Source: Crenothrix sp043729335
GTDB taxonomy: Bacteria; Pseudomonadota; Gammaproteobacteria; Methylococcales; Methylomonadaceae
Direction: 5' to 3'
Assembly: GCF_043729335.1 (NCBI RefSeq)
Contig: NZ_JAYTLQ010000042.1
Coordinates: 110,873 to 174,872, forward strand
DNA: 64,000 nt
Positions 26,448 to 35,347 of this stretch are shown piece by piece; the stretch's first letter is position 1; each line of letters opens with the position of its first letter. A model generated the notes under the pieces. The model saw only the letters and a list, made by a program, of their open reading frames with translations, ran no database searches and was not told where the DNA came from. The position numbers and the translations under genes are program-made.

Positions 26448-27440
26448 ATGAAACTATCAAAATTTGTTTTTCGTAGCGCCTTGTGTTGCACCTATTTTAT
26501 GCTGGCATCTTGTGCCAACTCGCCTAAACAACCTGATGCCATGACTAACTTTATTGAGCGCATGGCGACAAGTCATCAATTCAATAAAGCGGAACTGGAG
26601 GCATTGTTTCAAAATGTTGAGATAAAGCAGGAGATCATCAAGAAAATATCATCACCTGCCGAAGGCATGCCCTGGTATAAATACCGAAAAATATTTATGA
26701 CCGATGCCCGCATTAATGCAGGCGTAAAATTCTGGCAGGACAACGCACAGGCCTTAGCAAAAGCAGAACAGCAATACGGTGTACCGGCACAAATTATCAT
26801 TGCTATTTTAGGTGTTGAAACGCTTTATGGCCAAAAAACCGGCAACTACCGCGTGATTGATGCGTTATCTACACTCAGCTTTGCCTACCCGCCGCGTAGT
26901 CAATTTTTTGTGGGTGAATTAGAAAAATTTTTAGTGCTGTGCAAAAAAGACAATATTAGCCCATTAAATCCAACGGGTTCTTACGCGGGCGCTATGGGAA
27001 TGCCGCAGTTCATGCCCAGCAGCTTTTTATCTTATGCCATTGATTTTAATAACGATAAACATGCAGACATTTGGCACACGCCAGAAGACGCTATCGCCAG
27101 TATTGCCAATTATTTGGCCAAACATCACTGGCAAGCCAATCAACCTATTGCTATACCGATAACAGCCAAAGATGAGCAATATAAAGCCAAACTTACCAAA
27201 GGCCTTAAGCCCGACTTAAGAATAGCTGAGTTAGAATCGGTCAACTTGACTCCATTGAGACCATTACCTTTAGACACCGAAGTAAAGCTACTTAGCTTTG
27301 AACAGCCACAGGGCAACGAGTTGTGGGCGGGATTGAACAATTTTTATGTCATTACCCGATATAACCACAGCCCCTTATACGCCATGGCGGTTTTTCAGTT
27401 AAGTGAATCTATCTTAAATAAAAAAGGTTCTTTCCCGTGA
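26448..27440 (+). CDS. mltB: Membrane-bound lytic murein transglycosylase B
   Basis: MltB cleaves glycan strands to form 1,6-anhydromuramyl ends. The 330-residue protein has a lipoprotein signal with lipobox LASC (Cys 22), so it is probably anchored in the outer membrane. The catalytic domain contains ILGVETLYGQKTGNYRV, with the catalytic Glu at residue 124, then GSYAGAMGMPQFMPSSF and the EDAIASIANYLAKHHW region. Its position after rodA and before rlpA is conserved. The stop overlaps the start of rlpA. Confidence 0.96.
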   Translation: MKLSKFVFRSALCCTYFMLASCANSPKQPDAMTNFIERMATSHQFNKAELEALFQNVEIKQEIIKKISSPAEGMPWYKYRKIFMTDARINAGVKFWQDNAQALAKAEQQYGVPAQIIIAILGVETLYGQKTGNYRVIDALSTLSFAYPPRSQFFVGELEKFLVLCKKDNISPLNPTGSYAGAMGMPQFMPSSFLSYAIDFNNDKHADIWHTPEDAIASIANYLAKHHWQANQPIAIPITAKDEQYKAKLTKGLKPDLRIAELESVNLTPLRPLPLDTEVKLLSFEQPQGNELWAGLNNFYVITRYNHSPLYAMAVFQLSESILNKKGSFP

Positions 27441-28198
27441 ACAAATTAAAAGCCGTTGTTACCAGTGTTCTGTTATGTTTTATTTTCACCCACAGCCTAA
27501 CCGCTCAAGCCTCTCGAAAAGATTACCATAGTACGCTAATTCCCCCCGCCTCTTCAGGCAATGTTCAATCCACCGGCTCTTCTGACCAAGACGGTTTCTT
27601 CCCCCGCTTCACTGGATACATCAAAAAAGGCGTAGCTTCCTGGTACGGCCCTGGATTTCAGGGTAAAAAAACCGCCACCGGCGAACGCTTTAATATGTAC
27701 GCCATGACCGCCGCGCACAAAACTTTGCCTTTATCGTCTTACGCCGAAATTACCAACCCTGCCAATCACCGTAGCGTCATTGTCCGCATCAACGACAGAG
27801 GCCCTTTTCACGGCAACAGAATTTTAGATTTGTCTTATGCCGCTGCCAAAAAACTCGGCATTCACAGTAAAGGTGCCGGCTCTGTGGTAATTAAAGCCAT
27901 AGGAAACCCACGTCATATTGCACAGAACGAACAACCCGACCCAACGCCTGAACAAAGTATTTATGTAAAAGTAGGCAGCTTCCCTAGCCAAAAATCAGCA
28001 CAAGCTATGCAAAGTACAATTTCAGCGCAACATTTGCCCAAACCTAGCATCAAGCAAGCAAGTTATAAAAAATCCACGTTTTATACTGTACAAATCGGTC
28101 CTTTAAAATCAGAACAACACGCTGACCAACTGACTAACAAGCTGTTAAAAATAGGCATCAAAAATACACAATTTATGGCTTACGCCAAACAAATGTAA
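27437..28198 (+). CDS. rlpA: Septal ring lytic transglycosylase RlpA with SPOR domain
   Basis: RlpA acts on denuded glycan, commonly at the septum. The 253 residues begin with a signal sequence (to about residue 25), then a double-psi beta-barrel domain (about 65-150) with GVASWYGPGFQGKKTATGE and VRINDRGPF, including the conserved Asp. A C-terminal SPOR domain follows (about 175-250, YVKVGSFPSQKSAQAM and YTVQIGPLKSEQHA), which binds denuded glycan. The start is GTG, overlapping the mltB stop. The signal lacks an obvious lipobox Cys, so it may be periplasmic rather than a lipoprotein as in E. coli. Confidence 0.93.
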   Translation: MNKLKAVVTSVLLCFIFTHSLTAQASRKDYHSTLIPPASSGNVQSTGSSDQDGFFPRFTGYIKKGVASWYGPGFQGKKTATGERFNMYAMTAAHKTLPLSSYAEITNPANHRSVIVRINDRGPFHGNRILDLSYAAAKKLGIHSKGAGSVVIKAIGNPRHIAQNEQPDPTPEQSIYVKVGSFPSQKSAQAMQSTISAQHLPKPSIKQASYKKSTFYTVQIGPLKSEQHADQLTNKLLKIGIKNTQFMAYAKQM

Positions 28199-28213
28199 AA
28201 GCTCATGCTACAA

Positions 28214-28246
28214 TATAGGGAATGTTTTACTTGAACTTTCCCTATA
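28214..28246 (+). promoter_or_regulatory. Inverted repeat in the dacA leader
   Basis: TATAGGGAA and TTCCCTATA are perfect 9-base arms separated by 15 bases, ending six bases before the dacA ATG. A TACAAT hexamer (28209-28214) overlaps its left edge and might be a -10. The dyad could be an operator or a stem masking the start, as no ribosome site is visible. The structure is seen; the role is unknown. Confidence 0.45.
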
Positions 28247-28252
28247 AAATTA

Positions 28253-29476
28253 ATGATACTTGCTAAAAAATTTACCCGTATTTACCCTGTTTTATGCATT
28301 AGCTTACTGAGCTTTTCCATTCAGGCACTTTCGGAAGATACAAAACCCCTACCTATTGCCTCACCCCCTGCTGTAGTAGAAGATGCCAAGGTGATGACGC
28401 CTTCGTCACCTACCATAGCGGCCACCAGCCATATCTTGTTGGACTTTCACACCGGCAAGGTGATGGCAGAAAATAATGCCGATGCTAAACTGGCTCCGGC
28501 TAGCCTGACCAAGATTATGACCACCTACGTGGTGTTTAAAGAAATCGAAAGTGGCCGCCTGCATTTAGATGATGTCGCTACCGTTAGTGAAAAAGCCTGG
28601 AAAACCAGCGGTTCCAAAATGTTTGTTCAGGTTAACGACCGTGTCAAAGTGGAGGATTTGCTGCAAGGTGTGATTATTCAATCCGGTAACGATGCCAGTG
28701 TTACACTCGCAGAACACGTAGCGGGTGACGAAGCGACCTTTGCCCAGATGATGAACCAAAATGCCGAACGTCTGGGGATGATCAACACCCATTTTGAAAA
28801 CAGCGACGGTTTACCAACTGAAAATCATTACACCACGGCACGTGATCTCAGCATTCTGACTCGCGCTCTGATTAAAGAATTTCCGCAATATTACAAATGG
28901 TTTTCTCAAAAAGAGTTTACCTACAACAAAATTACCCAACAAAACCGAAATTTATTGCTGTCGCGTGACGGTACAGTGGATGGCGTTAAAACGGGCCATA
29001 CCGAAGAAGCGGGCTATTGCCTGGTTGCCTCTGCACTCAGGGATGACATGCGCCTTATTTCCATCGTTATGGGTACCAAAAGTCAAATGGCCAGAGCGGT
29101 CGAAAATCAAACACTACTGAATTACGGCTTCCGCTTCTTCGAATCACATCGTTTATACGAAGGCAAAAAAGCCTTAAACGAAGCCAGAATATGGAAAGGC
29201 CAAGAAAAAACCTTACCCTTGGGGTTAGCGGAAGATTTATATGTCACCGTGCCACGCCGCCATTACCAAGACTTAAAAGCCGCCGTGAATGTTGACAAAA
29301 AAATTCTTGCTCCCGTTAAAGCCGGCGACAAATTTGGTTCTGTCAATGTGACTTTAAAAGGCGAAGTCATTGCCAACAAGGATTTAATCGCACTGAAAGC
29401 CGTGGAAAAAGGCAGCATTTTTAGACGACTTACTGACAGCATGTTACAAATGATGGACAAATCAGATGACAAATAA
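28253..29476 (+). CDS. dacA: D-alanyl-D-alanine carboxypeptidase (PBP5/6 family)
   Basis: Removes the terminal D-Ala of peptidoglycan stem peptides. The 407 residues have a signal peptide (about 1-27), then the penicillin-binding core with the active serine in ASLTKIM (SxxK), SGNDASVTLAEHVAG (SxN) and VKTGHTEEAGYC (KTG). A C-terminal beta-domain and an amphipathic anchor helix follow (RRLTDSMLQMMDK). The aminotransferase gene overlaps its end by 11 bases, a link that makes sense because the latter handles D-alanine. Confidence 0.96.
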   Translation: MILAKKFTRIYPVLCISLLSFSIQALSEDTKPLPIASPPAVVEDAKVMTPSSPTIAATSHILLDFHTGKVMAENNADAKLAPASLTKIMTTYVVFKEIESGRLHLDDVATVSEKAWKTSGSKMFVQVNDRVKVEDLLQGVIIQSGNDASVTLAEHVAGDEATFAQMMNQNAERLGMINTHFENSDGLPTENHYTTARDLSILTRALIKEFPQYYKWFSQKEFTYNKITQQNRNLLLSRDGTVDGVKTGHTEEAGYCLVASALRDDMRLISIVMGTKSQMARAVENQTLLNYGFRFFESHRLYEGKKALNEARIWKGQEKTLPLGLAEDLYVTVPRRHYQDLKAAVNVDKKILAPVKAGDKFGSVNVTLKGEVIANKDLIALKAVEKGSIFRRLTDSMLQMMDKSDDK

Positions 29477-30308
29477 TACAGTTTATCTAAACGGGCACTA
29501 TCTTCCTTTAAGCGACGCTAAAATATCGGTTATGGATCGCGGCTTCTTGTTTGGAGATGGTATTTATGAAGTCATTCCCTCTTATTTTGGACGCTTCTTC
29601 CATTTCGAAGCGCACATGGAGAGACTGGATAATAGCCTTGCCGCCATACGTTTGGCCAATCCTAATAGCCATAAAAAATGGCTGAAAATTTTATCGCCGC
29701 TATTAATCGGCACACAGGATCAATACGTTTACCTGCAAATCACTAGAGGCACTGCCCCTAAAAGAGACCATGGCTTTCCGGAAAACACTGTACCTACTGT
29801 GTTTGCCATGGGTTCGCCTATAGTACCTATGGCAGAGCGCGATACCGGTGTTAAAGTACTGACTATGCCGGATAGTCGATGGAAGCTGTGCAACACCAAA
29901 GCCATTACCTTGCTGGCCAATATTTTGCACCGCCAAGAAGCCATTGACCAAAACTGCGCAGAAGCCTTGTTAGTAAAAGATGGCTATGTTACAGAAGGTG
30001 CCGCCAGTAACGTGTTTGCAGTCATTGATGGCGTGTTAATGACGCCGCCCAAAAGCGCTGAAATATTGCCTGGCATTACCCGTGATGTCATTTTGGATTT
30101 GGCGCGAGAACATGGTATTCCCTGTAAAGAAGAGAGTTTCAGTTTGACAGCGCTACAAACTGCCAGCGAGATTTGGATCACCAGTTCTACCCGTGAAATC
30201 ATACCTGTAGTTGAATGCGACGAACAAAAAGTTGGCGATGGTAAACCTGGCCCTATCTGGCACAAAATGAATCAACTGTTTCAAACTTACAAGCAATCAT
30301 TAGCATGA
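29466..30308 (+). CDS. dat: D-amino acid aminotransferase
   Basis: PLP enzyme of fold type IV that interconverts D-alanine and D-glutamate with their keto acids. The 280-residue protein starts VYLNGHYLPLSDAKISVMDRGFLFGDG, the class IV N-terminus. The PLP lysine is in CNTKAITLLANIL and the cofactor loop includes EGAASNVFAV and LPGITRDVILDLA. A related enzyme, PabC, is at 50895, but the RGFLFGDGIYEVIPSYFG form and the dacA neighbour favour D-amino acid transaminase. It overlaps dacA and the ybeD gene by a few bases each. Confidence 0.9.
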   Translation: MTNNTVYLNGHYLPLSDAKISVMDRGFLFGDGIYEVIPSYFGRFFHFEAHMERLDNSLAAIRLANPNSHKKWLKILSPLLIGTQDQYVYLQITRGTAPKRDHGFPENTVPTVFAMGSPIVPMAERDTGVKVLTMPDSRWKLCNTKAITLLANILHRQEAIDQNCAEALLVKDGYVTEGAASNVFAVIDGVLMTPPKSAEILPGITRDVILDLAREHGIPCKEESFSLTALQTASEIWITSSTREIIPVVECDEQKVGDGKPGPIWHKMNQLFQTYKQSLA

Positions 30309-30568
30309 GCGAAGAAACGCTGTTAGTGTTCCCGTGCGAATTTCCCATTAAAGCAATGGGCAAAGCGGATGTGGAACTTGATTTACTGGTGCTGGATATT
30401 GTCCGTCGCCATACTGATAGCGTTACGCAAGACCGTGTAAACACACGCCCCAGCAAAAACGGTACTTATGTTTCAATAACCGTTACTGTTACCGCCACCA
30501 GCAAGCCGCAATTGGATGCTATTTATCAAGATTTAAGTGGCCACCCGCATATTTTGATGGTTTTGTAG
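30305..30568 (+). CDS. ybeD: YbeD/DUF493 family protein
   Basis: Small ACT-like protein of 87 residues, widely found between dacA and lipB in gammaproteobacteria. It has LVFPCEFPIKAMG at the start and YVSITVTVTATSKPQLDAIYQDLSGHPHILMVL at the end, both diagnostic. The biochemical role is not settled; a regulatory role in lipoate metabolism has been suggested from its neighbours. The ATG overlaps the stop of dat (ATGA). Confidence 0.93.
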   Translation: MSEETLLVFPCEFPIKAMGKADVELDLLVLDIVRRHTDSVTQDRVNTRPSKNGTYVSITVTVTATSKPQLDAIYQDLSGHPHILMVL

Positions 30569-30593
30569 CGCCCCTTTCTGTATCGCCTAAGCA

Positions 30594-31199
30594 ATGACTG
30601 CCATCCGCCATCTAGGCATCCAAGACTACGAACCCATCTGGCGCGACATGCAGCAATTCACTGTTAATCGCACACCTGAAACCGAAGATGAACTGTGGAT
30701 AGTCGAACACCCACCTGTCTACACGCTAGGGCTGAGCGGCAAACGCGAACACTTATTAAATACCGGCAACATTCCCATCATTCAAAGCGATCGTGGCGGC
30801 CAAGTCACTTATCACGGCCCAGGCCAAGTCGTTATCTATACGCTGTTGGATTTAACCCGTTTAAAACTCAATATCCGCCAACTGGTTAGCCTGTTAGAAC
30901 AAGCCATGATTGATGTCTTAAGCAGTTACGACATAGATTCCAAAGCCAGAGCCGATGCGCCCGGGGTGTATGTCGGCGCTAAAAAAATCGGCTCCATTGG
31001 CATCCGTATTAAAAAAAACTGTAGTTATCATGGATTAAGCCTTAATAACAATATGGATTTACGCCCGTTTTCTGGCATTAACCCGTGCGGCTATGCGGAT
31101 CTAAAAGTCACGCAACTGGCCGATCTAGGTATAATTATAAATACTGGCGAACTTGCCAACCAAGTTGCCCACGCACTCATTAAGGCGTTAAACACATGA
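30594..31199 (+). CDS. lipB: Octanoyl-[acyl-carrier-protein]:protein N-octanoyltransferase
   Basis: LipB transfers octanoate from ACP to lipoyl domains, the first step of lipoate assembly. The 201 residues contain RGGQVTYHGPGQVVIY, the catalytic lysine in GAKKIGSIGIRI and the catalytic cysteine in INPCGY, with HGLSLNNNMDL between them. It starts at ATG after a 25-base gap from ybeD and overlaps lipA by four bases (ATGA), so the two are coupled. Confidence 0.97.
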   Translation: MTAIRHLGIQDYEPIWRDMQQFTVNRTPETEDELWIVEHPPVYTLGLSGKREHLLNTGNIPIIQSDRGGQVTYHGPGQVVIYTLLDLTRLKLNIRQLVSLLEQAMIDVLSSYDIDSKARADAPGVYVGAKKIGSIGIRIKKNCSYHGLSLNNNMDLRPFSGINPCGYADLKVTQLADLGIIINTGELANQVAHALIKALNT

Positions 31200-32155
31200 C
31201 TTATCAAGCACCCTCGCGTTCTACACCGCAATCGCATCAGCGTAATAGCGAAAAACTGTCGCGCATACCCATTAAAGTGGAACAGCCGGAAACCGTGTTA
31301 CGTAAACCCGAATGGATACGCGTAAAAGTCTCGGCCAGCAGCGAAATTACCCGCATAAAACAACTGCTACGCCAATACGAATTACACACGGTTTGCGAAG
31401 AAGCCGCCTGCCCTAATCTCGCTGAATGTTTTAATCACGGTACAGCGACTTTTATGATTATGGGTGATTTATGTACACGGCGCTGCCCGTTTTGTGATGT
31501 CGCGCACGGCAAACCGTTGCCCTTAGATGCCAATGAACCGCAACATCTGGCCGATGCCATCAGTGCAATGGCATTGAAATATGTGGTGATTACTTCAGTG
31601 GATCGTGATGATTTACGCGATGGCGGCGCGGGCCATTTTGCAGACTGCATCAATAAGATTCGCCAACAAAGCCCAGCAACTAAAATAGAAGTTTTAGTGC
31701 CTGATTTTCGTGGCCGTATTGAAAAAGCCATTAATATTCTGGCGCAAGCACCGTGTGACGTGTTTAATCACAATCTGGAAACTGTACCCAGATTGTATAA
31801 ACAAGTGCGTCCGGGGTCTGATTACTTGGGTTCATTGGATTTACTGCGCCAATATAAGCAAGTTTTGCCAGATGTACCGACTAAATCCGGATTAATGCTG
31901 GGTGTCGGTGAAGAACCCGAAGAAGTCCATCAAGTGATGAAAGATTTGCTGGCGCATGGTGCATCTATGCTAACTTTAGGTCAGTATTTGCAACCCAGTA
32001 AAGTGCATTTACCGGTTAAAGAATACATAACGCCGCAACAATTTGATGATTACGCTGCAATGGCAACCGCATTAGGCTTTAAGCAAGTTGCCAGTGCGCC
32101 AATGGTTCGGTCGTCTTATCATGCTGATCTTCAGGCTAAATCGATCATAACGTGA
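31196..32155 (+). CDS. lipA: Lipoyl synthase
   Basis: Radical SAM enzyme that inserts two sulfurs into protein-bound octanoyl groups. The 319 residues carry the auxiliary cluster motif CEEAACPNLAEC and the radical SAM motif CTRRCPFCDVAHG. GVGEEPEEVHQVMKDL and the C-terminal VRSSYHAD, with the Ser ligand of the auxiliary cluster, are also present. It is the last gene of this rightward series and converges on the cytochrome c4 gene. Confidence 0.98.
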   Translation: MTYQAPSRSTPQSHQRNSEKLSRIPIKVEQPETVLRKPEWIRVKVSASSEITRIKQLLRQYELHTVCEEAACPNLAECFNHGTATFMIMGDLCTRRCPFCDVAHGKPLPLDANEPQHLADAISAMALKYVVITSVDRDDLRDGGAGHFADCINKIRQQSPATKIEVLVPDFRGRIEKAINILAQAPCDVFNHNLETVPRLYKQVRPGSDYLGSLDLLRQYKQVLPDVPTKSGLMLGVGEEPEEVHQVMKDLLAHGASMLTLGQYLQPSKVHLPVKEYITPQQFDDYAAMATALGFKQVASAPMVRSSYHADLQAKSIIT

Positions 32156-32202
32156 ACGAAGAACAAACGTTTCATACTTTCTATGAACAAAAATAACAGC
32201 CG

Positions 32203-32886
32203 CTATTGAATATTTTGATAATAACGCGCCAGCGCCTTAATTTCATTATCTTTGAGCTGCTTGGCAATTAAGCGCATACGACTGTAAATATCATTGTGAC
32301 GCTGATCGTTTTTATAAGCCATTAGCGTGCGTTCAAAATAATCTGCGTGTTGCCCCGCCAAACTTGGAATATCCATCTTTTCGCCTTGGCCATTAGCCCC
32401 ATGGCAGACAAAACAAGGCGGCAAAATGCGCTTACCATCACCTTCTTTTGCCATTTTTTCGGCAATAGCAAGCTTCTCATTATTAGCCGTTTTCTGTTTC
32501 GGTGCTGGCAACCACGCATACCACGCCGCCAAATCAGCAGCATCCTGCTCGGTTAAACCCTTGGCGATTGAAGTCATCGAATCATTGCTACGATCACCGT
32601 TAAAATAATCACGCAACTGTTTAAACGTATAATTCGCCACTTGACCTGCTAATGCGGGGATTGCCGGGATAGTTTCATCATCAACAACCTCGGCTGGCAT
32701 ACCTTGCCCAAATTCACCATGACAAGACTTACAAGACTCCGCCAGACTCTTGCCTTTTTCAACATTGCCTTGCTTGACCAAGCTCAAGGCTTCCGTCGTC
32801 CAGGCAACTTGCGACCCCGATTCAACAGCAAACCCAAAAACAGGAACAGCCAGTGCCGCCAGTAATACAAGCATTCGTGTCATCAT
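32203..32886 (-). CDS. Dihaem cytochrome c4-like protein
   Basis: A secreted cytochrome of about 227 residues. The signal peptide (about 1-20) is followed by two class I cytochrome c domains: CKSCHGEFGQG and CFVCHGANGQG, each with a CxxCH haem site and a distal Met region (PAIPALAGQ, DIPSLAGQHADYF). This two-domain form is cytochrome c4, a common electron donor to haem-copper oxidases. Its ATG overlaps the stop of the oxidase subunit I gene (TGATG), so it is translated together with the oxidase it probably feeds. Confidence 0.92.
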   Translation of the reverse strand: MMTRMLVLLAALAVPVFGFAVESGSQVAWTTEALSLVKQGNVEKGKSLAESCKSCHGEFGQGMPAEVVDDETIPAIPALAGQVANYTFKQLRDYFNGDRSNDSMTSIAKGLTEQDAADLAAWYAWLPAPKQKTANNEKLAIAEKMAKEGDGKRILPPCFVCHGANGQGEKMDIPSLAGQHADYFERTLMAYKNDQRHNDIYSRMRLIAKQLKDNEIKALARYYQNIQ

Positions 32887-34514
32887 CAATATCCCCAGCC
32901 CGGTGAACCAAAAGTATCCATAAAAAAGAACTGCAAGATAGGCACACCAAAACTGATCAGCATCAATACGGCAATCACCCGATTCCAGAGTTTAAAATCA
33001 TTAAGATATTCGGGCAGCTCTTTAACAGGATGGATAGGCTCGGCATATTCAACTTGTTGTGTAAATGCTCCTGTGGGTGCTGGAGCTATGTGCGTTTTGG
33101 CCAGGTTGTAGATAAACAAACACGCCGAACCCAACAGAATTAAGCCTCCAAATATCATGGCCAGTTCGTAGGGTTTCCAGGCCAAAGTCAGCAAGGTGTT
33201 ATACACCACACTGGAAATACGCCGTGGTTGTCCTAGTAATCCCAGGACATGCCAAGGCGTGGTTAAAATACCCATGCCAATAAACCACGTCCATAACTGA
33301 ATTAATGCCATTGAATTGGAAAACAACGGCTTTTGCACAAGCATCGGCCATAAATAATAAGCAATCGCAAAGTACATGATGACGGTCGTGCCGGCAAAAA
33401 TCAGGTGAAAATGGCCTGATACCCAAGCGGTATTGTGTATCATTGCATTCATGGCGTAACTGGCATTAATCACCCCACCAAAGCCACCAAGAATCAGCAT
33501 CAACAACGACAAAATGACCGCCAGTACCATCGGGTTACTCCAAGGCAAGCACCCTATCCAGCCGAACAAGCCTTTACCGCCCCGTAAGCGCCCGGCAACC
33601 TCCAGAGAGGCAATCACGGTAAAGCCGGTTACCAAGGTCGGAATGGAGACGACAAACGTGCCAATGCCGTGCAATAATTTCCAGCCCTTCGCTTGCTCAG
33701 GATCCATATACAGATGGTGGAAGCCGATGGGTAGAGAGAATACCGCCAACACGATAAACGCGCCTCTCGCCGCTTCATCACTAAACAAAAATCCACCCGC
33801 TTGTTTGGGAACAAACACGTAAAAGGCCGTGTAAGCAGGGATCAGCCAAAAATACACGATGGGATGTAACGTCCAGGCAAATAAGGTCCTGGCCAAGCCC
33901 GGATCAACCGTATCAATCCAGCCCAATGCCAGCGGTATCGCCTGAAACAACACTTCTAATGCAACACCTGCACTCGCCCACAACCACAATAAGGCATTAG
34001 CCGTGGTGGCAAACATAGCCAAAGGCACGGGTTGTTTAGGATGGGCTTGCTTCCATTGATTGAACATCACCACCATGATGCCACACCAGATCCATGAGCC
34101 GACAATCAGTAATGTCGCCCCAAAGTAAAACGCAACATGCGCCTGAATCGGCAAATAAAAGGTGTACAGAACAGACGCATTACCCGTCAGTAGCGGAATA
34201 GCCGCCATCACCGTACCCAATAAAGAAATCCAGAAGCCAGACCAGGCCAGCGTGTTATTCCATACCGGTACTTTTAAACTGGTGGTAGCGGTGTAATAAC
34301 CGAAACCCATAATAAAGAAAGTGGTTAATACAAAGCCCATCAACACCCCGTGGGTACTGACCGAGGCAAAATACACAGTGGGGGAATCGAGCGCGGGAAT
34401 CAAACCGCTGCGTTCCAGCACCTGATATTCGCCCATAAAACAAGCCACAATAAAGGCTATAAAAGCCACCCATAAATGGCTTAATGCCAGCTTTCGCTCT
34501 GCTGCATCATTCAT
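32886..34514 (-). CDS. Haem-copper terminal oxidase subunit I (B-family, ba3-like)
   Basis: Catalytic subunit reducing oxygen to water. From ATG 34514 (542 residues; AAGGAA seven bases upstream) there are about 13 hydrophobic helices. All metal ligands are visible: STHGVLMGF (low-spin haem His), TLHPIVYFW (CuB His with the cross-linked Tyr four residues on), FHHLYMDP (two CuB His) and HNTAWVSGHFHLIFAGT (high-spin and low-spin haem His). The absence of the A-family Glu motif and the spacing fit B-type oxidases such as the Thermus ba3 enzyme. An upstream frame extension overlaps subunit II and is not used. Confidence 0.93.
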   Translation of the reverse strand: MNDAAERKLALSHLWVAFIAFIVACFMGEYQVLERSGLIPALDSPTVYFASVSTHGVLMGFVLTTFFIMGFGYYTATTSLKVPVWNNTLAWSGFWISLLGTVMAAIPLLTGNASVLYTFYLPIQAHVAFYFGATLLIVGSWIWCGIMVVMFNQWKQAHPKQPVPLAMFATTANALLWLWASAGVALEVLFQAIPLALGWIDTVDPGLARTLFAWTLHPIVYFWLIPAYTAFYVFVPKQAGGFLFSDEAARGAFIVLAVFSLPIGFHHLYMDPEQAKGWKLLHGIGTFVVSIPTLVTGFTVIASLEVAGRLRGGKGLFGWIGCLPWSNPMVLAVILSLLMLILGGFGGVINASYAMNAMIHNTAWVSGHFHLIFAGTTVIMYFAIAYYLWPMLVQKPLFSNSMALIQLWTWFIGMGILTTPWHVLGLLGQPRRISSVVYNTLLTLAWKPYELAMIFGGLILLGSACLFIYNLAKTHIAPAPTGAFTQQVEYAEPIHPVKELPEYLNDFKLWNRVIAVLMLISFGVPILQFFFMDTFGSPGWGY

Positions 34515-35133
34515 TGTTTGATTCCTTTTTGGCAGCGGCAATATTCGAAGGTACAATCCAGTCTTCTTTGGCAACCACAGAAATATTGCTCCACATGTGA
34601 TTATGTCCTAAGCCGCAATATTCATTACATAACACCGGATATTCACCGGGTTTGGGAAACGAGGTGGTTATTTCTGCGACATAACCCGGCACAATCATGG
34701 TACTCATATTGGTCATCGGGATATGTACGCCGTGTAATACATCCATACTCACCCAGCGGAACGTTATTTTGGTTTCTGCCGGAACGGCAATATGTTTAGG
34801 GAAAAACGAATACCGACCTGCCACCATGCGGACGACAATGTCACCCTTGGCGTCAAGTTGCACGCCCAAATTGCTTTCTGCAAACTCTTTGCTTAAATGC
34901 AGCTTGGCAGAATCAATGGTTTCAACCTTACTGGGTGGGTTAACCCCATGAAAAAAAGCATCAATGGTAATGATAGCCACCAAAAGGCTGACAACCAGTA
35001 GTGAGATATTGATCCATTTTCGCTCCAGCTGTTCGACATGGATCGAGCGCAATTGAAGATAAAAATCCTTAATAAAATCGGTACATTGGCCTGTTAAGGC
35101 ATGACATTTTTTGACAATCGTTTCGGTTTGCAT
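34507..35133 (-). CDS. Haem-copper oxidase subunit II with CuA site
   Basis: Receives electrons from cytochrome c through the CuA centre. The 208-residue product has one membrane helix (about residues 43-60, ISLLVVSLLVAIITIDAFF) and a periplasmic cupredoxin domain. It carries VLHGVHIPMT and the CuA motif CNEYCGLGHNHM, with both Cys, the His and the Met ligand. The start at 35133 avoids overlap with the small upstream gene. A single N-terminal helix is typical of B-type oxidases, rather than the two of A-type enzymes. Confidence 0.92.
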   Translation of the reverse strand: MQTETIVKKCHALTGQCTDFIKDFYLQLRSIHVEQLERKWINISLLVVSLLVAIITIDAFFHGVNPPSKVETIDSAKLHLSKEFAESNLGVQLDAKGDIVVRMVAGRYSFFPKHIAVPAETKITFRWVSMDVLHGVHIPMTNMSTMIVPGYVAEITTSFPKPGEYPVLCNEYCGLGHNHMWSNISVVAKEDWIVPSNIAAAKKESNNE

Positions 35134-35141
35134 GATTAAAC

Positions 35142-35294
35142 CTAATTGATTATGCCGCGTGGAATAAACACGCCAAAGTATAAAAACAACCAACCGATAA
35201 CCATACTACCCACAACTGCCGCCATCAACGCAAACGTACCGACAGGTGAGCTTTCGAGAATACGTTGACGTTCTTCTTCGCTTATTTTATTCAT
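35142..35294 (-). CDS. Very small single-helix oxidase subunit (subunit IIa-like)
   Basis: A 50-residue protein starting MNKISEEERQRILESSPVGTF at ATG 35294, with GGGA a few bases upstream, followed by one membrane helix (about residues 18-43). It ends eight bases before subunit II. B-type oxidases have a tiny single-helix subunit IIa in this position. I infer that identity from size, topology and place rather than from clear sequence motifs. Confidence 0.75.
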   Translation of the reverse strand: MNKISEEERQRILESSPVGTFALMAAVVGSMVIGWLFLYFGVFIPRGIIN

Positions 35295-35347
35295 GATTCC
35301 CACTAACACTATTAACAACGTAAAATATCTAGTAAATTTCCCTCCGG

